Assembly: GCF_017875395.1 (NCBI RefSeq)
Contig: NZ_JAGGMO010000001.1
Location: 434,001 to 498,000, forward strand
DNA: 64,000 nucleotides
Direction: 5' to 3'
Source: Methanococcus voltae
GTDB taxonomy: Archaea; AGJL01; Methanococci; Methanococcales; Methanococcaceae
The translations under genes and the position numbers were made by a program. Position 1 is the first letter of the stretch, and each line of letters starts with the position of its first letter. Of this stretch, positions 19,118 to 28,027 are shown in pieces. The notes beneath the pieces were generated by a model. The model was not told the origin of the DNA and did not search any database. It was given only the letters and a program-made list of their open reading frames with translations.

Positions 19118-20188
19118 ATGGATAGATTTGATTATACAAGCGATTTAGAAGATGGTAAGATGAATACAGAAGTTGGGTACTATAACGATATTTCAATAAT
19201 AGAGGAAGAAGAATACATGAAAAATTTTAGATGCATGGACTATGCAGTTGAATATCTAAATAATGAATTACTGGGCACATTTTTTAGGCAAGGTTTAAAA
19301 TTTGGAATATACAAAATAATAGATCTACATATGCCTACAAAAGAAAACTTGCTTTCCATGCTAGAATATCCAAATAAAGATTTTATATTGAAATATGTAA
19401 ATACCGCAGTTAGCTTAGGGCTTATCAGAGAAAATTATGATGATAATACCTTAGAATTAAATAATGAATTTAAGTATTCATCTATTCACCCAAAATACCA
19501 AGATTTAATGGATGACTATATTGCACAGTACGACTTCAGAACAAGTCTATTTCAATATGCTTTAATAGGATATAATCATCCAGAGATACTATTAAACTTC
19601 AAAAAAGATGCAGATATCTGGGATATGTTATTAAATACTGAATTTATGGACATAACAAGAACTGCAGCTTTTGAAGTATTGGATATCAAAAAAGGCGATT
19701 ATGTATTAGATATAGGTTGCGGTTCTCGCTCTCCATTGTACTTTAGCTCAAAGGTAGCACCAAATGGTCAGTATACTGGTGTAGATATATCTAAAAAGTT
19801 AATTAAAATGGCAGAAAGTAGGTTAGAACGAAATGGAATCGAATGTGCAAAGTTAAAAACATTAGATTTTAGCGAAACTATACCTAAAACCAAATACGAC
19901 AGCGTAATTTGTACACATACGCTTAGTTATGCAAAATCTCCAAGAGTATTCTTAAGAAAAATGATGGATTCATTAAAAAAGAATGGAAAATTAATAATAA
20001 TTGAAGAATTCTTTAAAGATTCAGCAAATGTTAGCATAGAATTGTTTGAATTCTACCAAAGCCTAAACAAATACTTTATAGGGTATTTATCAAGATCTGA
20101 AATTATAGATACCTTAGAATTATTAGGTTATGGATTTAAATATAAATTCTTGGGAAATTGCGGATTATTGATTGAAAAAATTAATTAA
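19118..20188 (+). CDS. SAM-dependent methyltransferase with N-terminal helical/winged-helix domain
   Basis: 356 residues. The N-terminal ~150 residues resemble the dimerisation winged helix of small-molecule O-methyltransferases (YLNNELLGTFFRQGLKFGIY, AVSLGLIRENYDDNTLEL). A class I Rossmann domain follows: VLDIGCGSRSP (motif I), TGVDIS, TLDFSE, SVICTHTLSYAKS and LIIIEEFF. The ATG used here directly follows the RBS GGTGA, which overlaps the upstream stop; an ATG 27 bases earlier lies inside the preceding gene and lacks an RBS. The substrate is unknown. Coupling to the winged-helix regulator suggests a joint function. Confidence 0.75.
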   Translation: MDRFDYTSDLEDGKMNTEVGYYNDISIIEEEEYMKNFRCMDYAVEYLNNELLGTFFRQGLKFGIYKIIDLHMPTKENLLSMLEYPNKDFILKYVNTAVSLGLIRENYDDNTLELNNEFKYSSIHPKYQDLMDDYIAQYDFRTSLFQYALIGYNHPEILLNFKKDADIWDMLLNTEFMDITRTAAFEVLDIKKGDYVLDIGCGSRSPLYFSSKVAPNGQYTGVDISKKLIKMAESRLERNGIECAKLKTLDFSETIPKTKYDSVICTHTLSYAKSPRVFLRKMMDSLKKNGKLIIIEEFFKDSANVSIELFEFYQSLNKYFIGYLSRSEIIDTLELLGYGFKYKFLGNCGLLIEKIN

Positions 20189-20225
20189 ATTATTTTTTTA
20201 TTTTGATATTCATTTCCTTAATCAT

Positions 20226-21266
20226 TTAATGTATCTGTTTTGAAATTTCATTAATAATACTACATATTTCATCTAAATTTTCTATAGAGATATGATTTAA
20301 ATCTAATTTTTTTATTTCTAAAACCACCCCGTCTTTTAGTATTCTATTTTGATTTGGGCATTTTGTAACTAGTGATTTACCATTTGATAATTTAATATGT
20401 TCATTTATTTGTTTTGAAAATTTATTCGGATTTTTTGAATTTATAAATAACGAAATACCTTCTTGATTTATGAATTCGGAACCATTTATCTTTTCTTTTA
20501 AATACATACAATATTCTACATATTTTTGATAAGTTTTTTTTGCATTTAATGTTTCGTACTTTATTGAGCCATAAATATTTGGAATTTTATAGGTCTTTAA
20601 TATTTTTTTAGCACTATCCTTTATCTTTTTTGAATTTTCTGATTTATCAACTAATTCCATGAAATCATTTGAAAGACCGAAAAAACCACCATATTCACAA
20701 TTTATAATCTTTGGAGAACCTGTAGAACATACTACTACATCCCCATAACCGCAATTACCTCCAACTTTCCCAGAAATGTCTTCGAAGAGTATGACATTAT
20801 ATTCATTACATAGCTCAGCTATTTCTTTTATTTTTTGGCTTTGTAAGTACCCTACAGACGAAGTAATAAATAAAACATTTAATATATCCTTTGGAATTGA
20901 TTCGTTGCTTTGCTCATAAACTAGATTTTCAAAAAATGTTTTTAAATACTTTGGATTTATTACGCCATCCTCAGTTTTCAAACTAATTATGTCGAAATTC
21001 AATAGTTCAGAATAATTTTTAAAACCATTCCATGCCCCCATATCGGGTATTATGGCATTAACACAATTTTCAAGGTTTGAATTTTGAGAATTATAAAAAT
21101 TTAAGATATTACACGCCATGTATATAGCAGCGTCCCCAGATGGCAAATAATGTATATGGTAATTATTTTTGAGAATAGAATTAATAACTAACGAAGTTTC
21201 TTGTTCATCTCCTTCTTTTAAAGTCAGCGCTTCCATACATGGTTTTCTATATGGCAATACAATCAT
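20226..21266 (-). CDS. DegT/DnrJ-like PLP-dependent aminotransferase family protein
   Basis: 346 residues with the fold-type I landmarks of the DegT group in degenerate form: YLPSGDAAIYMACNIL (phosphate-binding N-terminus), NAIIPDMGAWNGFKN, VILFEDISGKVGG in place of the usual EDxAQ loop, and CSTGSPKIINCEYGGFFG, where Lys of SPK is the probable Schiff-base residue. Usual members aminate sugar nucleotides. No sugar genes surround it. The RBS is CGAGGAGAT. It is divergent from a LysR regulator, which may control it. Confidence 0.6.
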   Translation of the reverse strand: MIVLPYRKPCMEALTLKEGDEQETSLVINSILKNNYHIHYLPSGDAAIYMACNILNFYNSQNSNLENCVNAIIPDMGAWNGFKNYSELLNFDIISLKTEDGVINPKYLKTFFENLVYEQSNESIPKDILNVLFITSSVGYLQSQKIKEIAELCNEYNVILFEDISGKVGGNCGYGDVVVCSTGSPKIINCEYGGFFGLSNDFMELVDKSENSKKIKDSAKKILKTYKIPNIYGSIKYETLNAKKTYQKYVEYCMYLKEKINGSEFINQEGISLFINSKNPNKFSKQINEHIKLSNGKSLVTKCPNQNRILKDGVVLEIKKLDLNHISIENLDEICSIINEISKQIH

Positions 21267-21605
21267 TAAAATCTCCTCGACTAATTTAAATTTTTAATAA
21301 ATGGTATATTATTCCAAAAGTTATTACAAATGTGATTAATAAATACAATATTAACGTTCAAGGTATTAACTTATTTATTTGGTAGGACATATATTTAGAT
21401 TAATTATATATATTAGTTTTTTTAATATGTATTATTAGTTTAATATAATATCTTGAATATTGAATTAATTAGTATATAGAATATTATAATGTAATACATA
21501 TTTAAACAATGATGAAAATTTAAATTTAAATTTAAATTATAACAAAAGACATGATTTAATCATTTAATTAAAATAATAATGATGGCGAATAGCGATAGTG
21601 ATATT
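21267..21605. other. Divergent promoter region between the DegT-like and LysR genes
   Basis: 339 bases with no gene seen. A tandem AAATTT repeat (21519-21540) lies close to the LysR start. No clear T-N11-A LysR operator could be chosen among the abundant A/T tracts. Confidence 0.45.
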
Positions 21606-22496
21606 ATGGACCCAAAAATAAGTTACTTTCAAACTTTTCTACATGCTGCAAAAACTAAAAGCTTTTCAAAAGCTGCTAAAAGATTAGGCGTTACACAAGG
21701 TACCGTTAGTAATCATATATCAGTGCTTGAAAAGTTTTTTGATGCGCAATTATTTTTAAGGACTCCCGAAGGCGTTGATTTAACCGTTGAAGGAACTATA
21801 TTATTAGAAAATGCGGAAAAAGTTTTAGAATTCATTAATAACTCAAAACAGCAAATGAAAATGTTACATGAAAACCCTGAAGGTATTATTAGGATTGCTG
21901 CAAGTACCACACCAGGTGAATACTTGATACCAAGTATTATAAAAGAGTATAAAAAAGAGTACAAAGACGTTAACTTTGAAATTCAAATTACAGACTCAGA
22001 AAAATGTTTTAAATTGCTTGAGGAAAGAAACGTTGATATTATCGCAGTTGGAAACATATACGACAAGAATTACGATAACATCGTTATAGGTAAAGATAGA
22101 TTAGTTTTAGTAGTACCTAATGACCATTCATTGGCTAAAAAACCAATTGCAAAACTATCCGATGTATTAAAAGAAGATTATGTCGATAGGGAAGTTGGTT
22201 CAGGAACTCGTGAAATATTAATAGATGCATTGAACAAAAAAGGATATTCAATGATGGATTTACACACTGTTATGAGTTTAGGAAGTACGTCATCCATTAT
22301 TACGGCAGTTTCAGAAGGTTATGGAGTAAGTATCATTTCAGAAATTCCTGCAAAAAAATCAGCAGAAGCAGGCTTCTTAAAAATAGTGCCAATAGAAGAC
22401 TTAGATCTTACAAGATACTTGTACTTAGTTAGGGGTAAAAGACCTAAAAACCCTAGTGCTATAAAATCATTCTGGGATTTCGTAAAAGGAGATTAA
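21606..22496 (+). CDS. LysR-family transcriptional regulator
   Basis: About 296 residues from the ATG behind AGTGATATT; an upstream in-frame ATG ATG pair at 21579 lacks an RBS. The N-terminal helix-turn-helix FLHAAKTKSFSKAAKRLGVT and QGTVSNHISVLEKFF is classic LysR. The C-terminal two-lobed effector domain includes GIIRIAASTTPGEYLIP, VGSGTREILIDAL and SEGYGVSIIS. The LysR type is bacterial in origin but has a known methanogen branch. The divergent neighbour is a PLP enzyme, the usual arrangement for a LysR target. The effector is unknown. Confidence 0.88.
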   Translation: MDPKISYFQTFLHAAKTKSFSKAAKRLGVTQGTVSNHISVLEKFFDAQLFLRTPEGVDLTVEGTILLENAEKVLEFINNSKQQMKMLHENPEGIIRIAASTTPGEYLIPSIIKEYKKEYKDVNFEIQITDSEKCFKLLEERNVDIIAVGNIYDKNYDNIVIGKDRLVLVVPNDHSLAKKPIAKLSDVLKEDYVDREVGSGTREILIDALNKKGYSMMDLHTVMSLGSTSSIITAVSEGYGVSIISEIPAKKSAEAGFLKIVPIEDLDLTRYLYLVRGKRPKNPSAIKSFWDFVKGD

Positions 22497-22624
22497 TTTA
22501 AGTACTTAATTATTTAAGTATACGCATTATAAATTAAAATTAGCTTAATTTATATTATTTATTTTTTTTCAATATGTATTTAGTATTTTTAATTGAATAA
22601 TTAAATTAAAAACAAATCATTATG

Positions 22625-22714
22625 TACATATAGTTATTTACATATAGTTAGTAAAATATAATAAAAAATGTTTAAAATTAATTATGTTTAAAATTAAATT
22701 GATATTAAATTGAT
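22625..22714. repeat. Three successive short direct duplications upstream of pcna
   Basis: TACATATAGTTA at 22625-22636 and 22639-22650; ATGTTTAAAATTAA at 22668-22681 and 22684-22697; ATTAAATTGAT at 22693-22703 and 22704-22714. All copies are exact, with different periods (14, 16 and 11 bases). Confidence 0.7.
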
Positions 22715-22776
22715 TAATTAAATCTTAACTTCTAAATAGTTTTAGAGATATTATTTAAAAAAATAGTGGTGAGCAA

Positions 22777-23592
22777 ATGTTTAAAGCAGTTTGTGATGCA
22801 AAAGACTTCAAAAAAATAATCAATGCTACAAGTAACTTAGTAGATGAAATATGTTTCGAAGTAGATGAAGAAGGAATTAAGGCAAGTGCTATGGACCCTT
22901 CACACGTGGCTTTAGTCAGTTTAAACATTCCTAAAACCGTATTTTCAGAATACATCAGCGGAATACATGATTTAGGTATAGATTTAGAAGCCTTAAAAAA
23001 GATAATGGCAAGGTCTAAAAGTAACGATAAAATAATTATGGAATATGATGAAGAAAAAAATAAATTGCTTACTACGTTTAAAAACAATGTTACAAGAAAC
23101 TTCTCAATGGCATTGTACGACATTTCATCAAATAATTTAAAAGTTCCAGAGATAGAGTACCCAAACAAAGTATCTATCAAAGCAGGTGCATTTGTAGAAG
23201 CTTTAAAAGACTCAGAATTGGTAAACGACCATATTATCCTAAGCGTTAATTCAAGTGATAACCAATTTGTAATATCTTCAAAAGGAGATTTAAACTACAG
23301 CGAAACAATATTCTCACTTTCAAAATCAGAAACTGAAGTTGTAAGTTCAGAAGCGGAAAATGAAGGAGCTGGAGAAAGCGAAGAAGTTATAAACAACGTA
23401 ATGGTTGACTATAAAGTATTAGAAAACTCAAAAAGTACTTTCAATCTTGCATACTTAAAAGATATAACAAAGTCTACTGCATCAGAAGATATTTTAGATA
23501 TATACCTCGGCGAAGACATGCCTGTTAAAATAGAATACAATATTGGTGGCGCTAAATTAGTATTTTTACTTGCACCAAGAATTGAATCTTAA
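22777..23592 (+). CDS. pcn: DNA polymerase sliding clamp (PCNA)
   Basis: 271 residues; a trimeric ring that tethers replicative polymerases and partner proteins. Family signatures are [17 protein letters not shown] (33-49), [14 protein letters not shown], the interdomain connector (118-130), [12 protein letters not shown], and the C-terminal [20 protein letters not shown]. It is about 20 residues longer than usual (~250) because of an acidic Ser/Glu segment at ~184-207 ([20 protein letters not shown]). The RBS is GTGGTGAG. It heads a replication/translation block with gins51 and rpl44e. Confidence 0.95.
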   Translation: MFKAVCDAKDFKKIINATSNLVDEICFEVDEEGIKASAMDPSHVALVSLNIPKTVFSEYISGIHDLGIDLEALKKIMARSKSNDKIIMEYDEEKNKLLTTFKNNVTRNFSMALYDISSNNLKVPEIEYPNKVSIKAGAFVEALKDSELVNDHIILSVNSSDNQFVISSKGDLNYSETIFSLSKSETEVVSSEAENEGAGESEEVINNVMVDYKVLENSKSTFNLAYLKDITKSTASEDILDIYLGEDMPVKIEYNIGGAKLVFLLAPRIES

Positions 23593-23693
23593 TTGAAGTT
23601 AATACATGAAAATACTTCAATTAAAAATTTTAGTAAATAATCAATAACTAGCTAAGAATTTAGTAATAAATAATAACTAAAATAAGTGAAAAT

Positions 23694-24467
23694 ATGTATA
23701 ATAAAGCTAAAAATGCTTTTTTTGATGAAATAGCATCTCCAAAATTGCTTAAAATACCTGAAAGTCTTTATTCAGATATTAAACAGTATGTGGAGAGCAT
23801 TTCTAAAAAAGATAATGTCAACGATGTAGATATAAAAAAAATCAATCGTGTAAAATACTATTCGTCTTCATTATTAAAGGTAAGATTATATAAAATTATT
23901 ATTTTAAATGAAAATCCCGAATTATTAATTGAAGATGAAAAGGAAATTTATAAGATTATTAACAATCTTATAGATACCACTTTATTTAGTGACAACTCTG
24001 ATTTTTTAAACAATTTTGAAAATATTATCGATGCTTCTGTTAAAAATTATGGCCTTGATAGTGAAAAAAGTATGCAAATTAGGGTCGAAAATACCGTATT
24101 GCAATCTAATGATAGATCGAATGGTTCTAACGAATTATCTGGAAATTTAAAAGAAAATTTTGAAAAATTAAGTGAAAATTTTGGAAAAAATGAACTTAAA
24201 AACGATTATTCTTTAAATTTAGACTCTGATTTTCAAGATAATGTTTATAAAAATATAGATGATGAAATACCAAAAGTTATAAATACTGAAAGAGATATTC
24301 ATATTGTAAGAGTCAATCACAAGTTTCCATATTTTACTGATGGGAATTGTGTTTATGGTTTAAATAAAAATGATTTAATTTCTTTAGATGGGAGATTTTC
24401 AAAAATTTTAGAGAAACACAATATAGTGGAACAGGTGACTATTTATGAAAATGAAAAAGAAAATTAA
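23694..24467 (+). CDS. GINS complex subunit, Gins51-like
   Basis: 257 residues. The N-terminal A domain has [16 protein letters not shown] then [15 protein letters not shown]. Residues ~125-200 are an Asn/Ser/Asp-rich linker, and the C-terminal B domain (202-250) shows [20 protein letters not shown], matching the archaeal Gins51 fxxxDGxxYxLxxxDxxxL pattern. GINS joins MCM and the recJ-like Cdc45 in the replication helicase. The order pcna - gins - rpl44e supports this. The 3' end overlaps rpl44e by 23 bases. Sequence divergence makes subunit assignment inference. Confidence 0.75.
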   Translation: MYNKAKNAFFDEIASPKLLKIPESLYSDIKQYVESISKKDNVNDVDIKKINRVKYYSSSLLKVRLYKIIILNENPELLIEDEKEIYKIINNLIDTTLFSDNSDFLNNFENIIDASVKNYGLDSEKSMQIRVENTVLQSNDRSNGSNELSGNLKENFEKLSENFGKNELKNDYSLNLDSDFQDNVYKNIDDEIPKVINTERDIHIVRVNHKFPYFTDGNCVYGLNKNDLISLDGRFSKILEKHNIVEQVTIYENEKEN

Positions 24468-24726
24468 AAGATATTGTCCATACTGTAAAAAACACACCGT
24501 TCATACAGTAGAAAGAGCTAAAAAGAGAAAAGCAAGTGAATTGAGAAGAGGTCAAAGGTTATTCAGAAGAGTAACTGCAGGTTACGGGGGTTACCCAAGA
24601 CCATTACCTGGTGGAGCAAAACCAATTAAAAAATTGGATTTAAGATACAAATGTGCAGAATGTGGAAAAATGCACACAAGAAGCAACGGTGGATTCAGAG
24701 CTAGAATGTTTGAATTAGTTGAATAA
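24445..24726 (+). CDS. rpl44e: Large ribosomal subunit protein eL42 (L44e)
   Basis: 93 residues, basic. A zinc ribbon is formed by CPYC (near residue 11) and CAEC (near 72), with [26 protein letters not shown]-type basic segments and the conserved [16 protein letters not shown]. The start codon lies inside the end of the GINS gene, behind AGGTGAC, so translation is coupled. The internal Met at codon 3 could also serve. Confidence 0.95.
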   Translation: MKMKKKIKRYCPYCKKHTVHTVERAKKRKASELRRGQRLFRRVTAGYGGYPRPLPGGAKPIKKLDLRYKCAECGKMHTRSNGGFRARMFELVE

Positions 24727-24788
24727 GTATAATTCAACAAATTTCTACATTTAATTTTTTAATAGATATTGAAATAAAGGTGAGAAAC

Positions 24789-24974
24789 ATGGAATTAATA
24801 CCAAGACCAAAAAGCAGATTTTTAAAAGTACAATGTACAGATTGCAACAACCAACAAGTTTTATTTGGTTGCCCATCAACAGTTGTTAAATGTACAGCAT
24901 GCGGTAAAACAATTGCAGAACCTAAAGCTTCAAAAGGTTCAATAAAAGCTAAAATACTCGAAGTATTACAATAA
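24789..24974 (+). CDS. rps27e: Small ribosomal subunit protein eS27 (S27e)
   Basis: 61 residues with a single zinc finger CTDC...CTAC, the VQCTDCNNQQVLFG and STVVKCTACGKTIAEP signatures. The ATG chosen follows AAAGGTGAG; an in-frame GTG nine bases earlier is part of that RBS. It lies 62 bases after rpl44e and is probably co-transcribed. Confidence 0.95.
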   Translation: MELIPRPKSRFLKVQCTDCNNQQVLFGCPSTVVKCTACGKTIAEPKASKGSIKAKILEVLQ

Positions 24975-25287
24975 GTTATACATTCGTATAATATTTGTAA
25001 TCATAAAACTCTTCTTTTTTAATCATTGAAATTTAACATTGTTTTATAATCATTTATTCTATTATGAAAATTATTGTATAACTTTATATATTATACATTA
25101 ATATTATATTGATATAGTATAATTTTAATTTTGTAATTTGTAATCAATTGTTAAATTTATATTATTACTTATTTATTTCGGAAAATACATATCATAAAAT
25201 AATAAGTTAAGATAAAAAGAAAAAATAAAAAAGAAAAGTAGCTTAAACTTTTTTAGTAATATATTATAAAATTTAAGGTGTAATATC
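24975..25287. other. Gene-free region before aif2a
   Basis: 313 bases with no coding sequence seen. A TTTATATA sequence occurs at 25083-25090 and may serve aif2a, implying a long leader of about 170 bases. Otherwise AT-rich sequence without a notable fold. Confidence 0.4.
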
Positions 25288-26079
25288 ATGAAATCTAATT
25301 TTCCAGAAGAAGGCGATATTGTAATAGGAAATGTAAGTGACGTTAAATCATTTGGTGCATTTGTTGAATTATTAGAATACCCTAAAAAAGAGGGTATGGT
25401 ACACATCTCTGAAGTTTCATCAGGTTGGATCAAGAACATAAGGGACCACATTAAAAAAGGACAAAGAGTTGTTGCAAAGGTTGTAAGAGTAAATCCTAAT
25501 AAAAATCAGATTGATTTATCATTAAAAAGAGTTACCGACCAGCAGAAAAGAGCAAAAGTTCAAGAATGGAAGAGATTCCAAAGAGCTGAAAAATTATTAC
25601 AATTTGCATCAGAAAAACTTGGTAAATCTTTAGAAGACGCTTGGAAAGAAGTAGGATACACAATTGAAGAAGAATTCGGAGAATTATATGTTGCATTTGA
25701 ATCATTAGTTATCGAAGGAGAAGAAGCTTTTGAAGATATGGACATTCCAAAAGATTGGACCGAAGAATTATATAAGATTGCAAAAGAAAACATCGAACTT
25801 TCAAATGTTAAAGTGGATGGTATGTTATCCCTTTCAACAACAGAACCAGATGGAATAAAAGTAATTAAAAAAGTAATTAAAAAAGCAATAAAAGCTAACC
25901 CTTATGAAGATGTTCAAGTTGATGTATCATATATAGGGGCTCCAAAATATAGACTTGAAGTAATTGCTCCAGATTATAAAAGCGGTGAAGAAGTCTTAAG
26001 AAGTGTAGCTAACGAAGCTATAAAAGATATTGTTAAATATGCCGATGGAAAAGGCGACTTTATAAGAATTGAAGAATAA
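25288..26079 (+). CDS. eif2a: Translation initiation factor aIF2, alpha subunit
   Basis: 263 residues; part of the heterotrimer that delivers initiator Met-tRNA to the 30S subunit. The N-terminal S1 domain has FPEEGDIVIGNV, GAFVELLEYPKKEGMVHISE and NPNKNQIDLSLKR. A helical middle domain (QEWKRFQRAEKLLQFASEK) precedes a C-terminal alpha-beta domain. Length is typical. The RBS is AAGGTG. It is followed 48 bases later by nop10, a common archaeal arrangement. Confidence 0.96.
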   Translation: MKSNFPEEGDIVIGNVSDVKSFGAFVELLEYPKKEGMVHISEVSSGWIKNIRDHIKKGQRVVAKVVRVNPNKNQIDLSLKRVTDQQKRAKVQEWKRFQRAEKLLQFASEKLGKSLEDAWKEVGYTIEEEFGELYVAFESLVIEGEEAFEDMDIPKDWTEELYKIAKENIELSNVKVDGMLSLSTTEPDGIKVIKKVIKKAIKANPYEDVQVDVSYIGAPKYRLEVIAPDYKSGEEVLRSVANEAIKDIVKYADGKGDFIRIEE

Positions 26080-26127
26080 TTGTGTAGATAACTACATAAT
26101 ACATAATATACTCACAAAGGTGAGATG

Positions 26128-26295
26128 ATGCAACTAAAAAAATGCACATTATGTGGGGAATACACAATGCAAGATGTCTGCAGGTGTGGTGGTAAAGCAA
26201 TAACAGTTAAACCACCCAGATATTCGCCATTAGATAAATACGGAACATATAGAAGAGCTTTAAAATTTAAAGATAGAGCCAACCTAAACGAATAA
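26128..26295 (+). CDS. nop10: H/ACA ribonucleoprotein protein Nop10
   Basis: 55 residues. The zinc finger CTLC...CRC (residues 6-20), then VKPPRYSPLDKYGTYRR, is the diagnostic core of archaeal Nop10, which with Cbf5, Gar1 and L7Ae guides rRNA pseudouridylation. Two ATGs are adjacent; the second is better spaced from the GGTGA RBS. Very likely co-transcribed with aif2a. Confidence 0.93.
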   Translation: MQLKKCTLCGEYTMQDVCRCGGKAITVKPPRYSPLDKYGTYRRALKFKDRANLNE

Positions 26296-26538
26296 TAAAG
26301 TAATAAAAATAAAATTAACAGAATTAATCAAATATTTTATTACAACCCAACTTCCTATTTTTAAAATTTATATATTTTTAACTTAGTTTAGATTATTTCA
26401 TAAAATCAAATAACTAAGGTTAAATAATTTAAGTATCAAAATAATTAAAAATTCAATTGAAAATTGAAACTTTTGATTTTTAAATCTTTAAATCTTTAAA
26501 CATCTAAATTTTTGATATACGTTAAACATTGTGATATA

Positions 26539-27333
26539 ATGAGTGATATATTCGAATTAAGATTAAATTCTGGAAAGTTACTTGAAGAAAACAAAAAAGT
26601 TCACGAAATAGGTGTTATTGCACTTGGTTCTTATCTAGAAAATCATGGTTCAGCATTACCTATCGATACAGATATTAAAATAGCGTCGTACGTGGCTTTG
26701 AATGTTGCATTGAAAACAGGTGTAAAATTTTTAGGCACTGTTTGTACATCTACAGAGTATGACTATGTCAAACATGGCATACATAACTCCTTAGAAGACA
26801 TAACTTCTGAATTAGAATATATAATCATCAAATATTCGAAAATAGGTGTAAATAAATTTTTAATAATTAATTGCCACGGCGGTAATTCTGATATTTCCAA
26901 AAAAATAGATTTCTTAAAGGAAAATGTCAAAAAAAGACTCGAAACCAATTACTGCGAAGAGTCATATTTAGATTTGGATTTAGGCCATCTTAAAAAAATA
27001 AAACATAATTTTAAAGATTATGGAAATGTCGAAAAATTAAAAATTGATATAAAATCCTTTGGATACATTCACGCCTATAGTGAAGAATTATCGATTGGGA
27101 AATATATTGGAATCTACGAAGAGAAAAAAATGGATAAACATAATCCTTTAAACTATGAAGAAATAGGAATGGTCGGATTGGTGGAAGCACGTCAAAATAA
27201 TAAATATATTAATGAAGAAGCTGAAATGGTTGAAAATAAACCTGCAATCGTAGATGTTAATTATGGTAAAGAATTAACAGATCACATGATTAACGATAGT
27301 ATTGAGTGTATTACAGAATTTTTAAAGGAATAG
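26539..27333 (+). CDS. arfB: Formylaminopyrimidine deformylase (creatininase family), riboflavin/F420 pathway
   Basis: 264 residues from the ATG behind TGTGATATA; a TTG 27 bases upstream is the alternative. Creatininase-family metal ligands are visible in ALGSYLENHGSALPIDTDIK, in CTSTEYDYVKHG and in LIINCHGGNSDI, plus a late SEELSIGKY. This fits ArfB, which removes formate from 2-amino-5-formylamino-6-ribosylamino-pyrimidinone 5'-phosphate, the archaeal GTP-derived step leading to riboflavin and the F420 chromophore Fo. No pathway partner is adjacent. Confidence 0.85.
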   Translation: MSDIFELRLNSGKLLEENKKVHEIGVIALGSYLENHGSALPIDTDIKIASYVALNVALKTGVKFLGTVCTSTEYDYVKHGIHNSLEDITSELEYIIIKYSKIGVNKFLIINCHGGNSDISKKIDFLKENVKKRLETNYCEESYLDLDLGHLKKIKHNFKDYGNVEKLKIDIKSFGYIHAYSEELSIGKYIGIYEEKKMDKHNPLNYEEIGMVGLVEARQNNKYINEEAEMVENKPAIVDVNYGKELTDHMINDSIECITEFLKE

Positions 27334-27467
27334 ATATAATAAAATAAAAAATATAATAAAACTTAAAATAAGTTTAAGCTAATTTCAAATGTAAATTAAT
27401 ATATAATAAGACATCTCAATAAATTATAATTCAAAGATAAATAGTCTAATTAATATTTGGTGATAGT

Positions 27468-27944
27468 ATGGTATGGGAAAATTCTCCTTCGCATATATGT
27501 AGAGGCGGAGATTTTAGGGGTCTTGCATTTTGTTGCCCTCCGGTTAAATATTGTCCATTACATAAAGCAATTGAAGTTCTTGGAATAACCCCTGACGAAT
27601 TTTCAAAGCTTAAAGAGGATTTTGGAAAAAAAACAAGGCTAGGAGAAGGTAAGAATACCTGTTTTGGTAGCTTAGTTTGGTGCTGTAAAATAACAAAACC
27701 TTGTCCATTTAGAGATAGTGAAATGCTAAAAATAGGAATGGGCGAAGACGAGTATATGGAATTAAAACAAAAGCTTTCCGAAGAAATTTTAAAAAGTTCT
27801 AAAATCATTCAAGCGACAATTGAAAAATTTGCTGAAAAAGGAATTCCAAAAGAAGTTGCTGAAAAAGCTATACTCGAAACGGGCGATTTAGTTGAAGCTT
27901 ATAAAGAAGCTCAAAAAATCGTTGCAGTTAGTGAAAACAAATAG
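27468..27944 (+). CDS. Probable methanogenesis marker protein 9
   Basis: 158 residues. The cysteine-rich first half has CRGG, FCCPPVKYCPLHKA and a second related block CFGSLVWCCKITKPCPFRDS, i.e. two CC(x3-4)K(x1-2)CP(x)-type clusters likely to bind metal or Fe-S. The second half is helical and contains a UBA-like end (KGIPKEVAEKAILETGDLVEAY). The CPPVKxCPLH pattern is what I recall for the methanogenesis-marker-9 family; the biochemical function is unknown. The RBS is TTGGTGATAGT. Downstream is a convergent unknown gene. Confidence 0.7.
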   Translation: MVWENSPSHICRGGDFRGLAFCCPPVKYCPLHKAIEVLGITPDEFSKLKEDFGKKTRLGEGKNTCFGSLVWCCKITKPCPFRDSEMLKIGMGEDEYMELKQKLSEEILKSSKIIQATIEKFAEKGIPKEVAEKAILETGDLVEAYKEAQKIVAVSENK

Positions 27945-28027
27945 AACGACAATAATGATAATGATAAAAATAGTAATAAAAATAATCAAATAAAAAAATT
28001 ATTGCTAATATATTAAATAATAATATA

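Noticed and set aside
22755-23180. Antisense open frame opposite pcna
   Set aside because: It is a shadow of a strongly conserved gene, lacks an RBS and has a composition typical of antisense translation.
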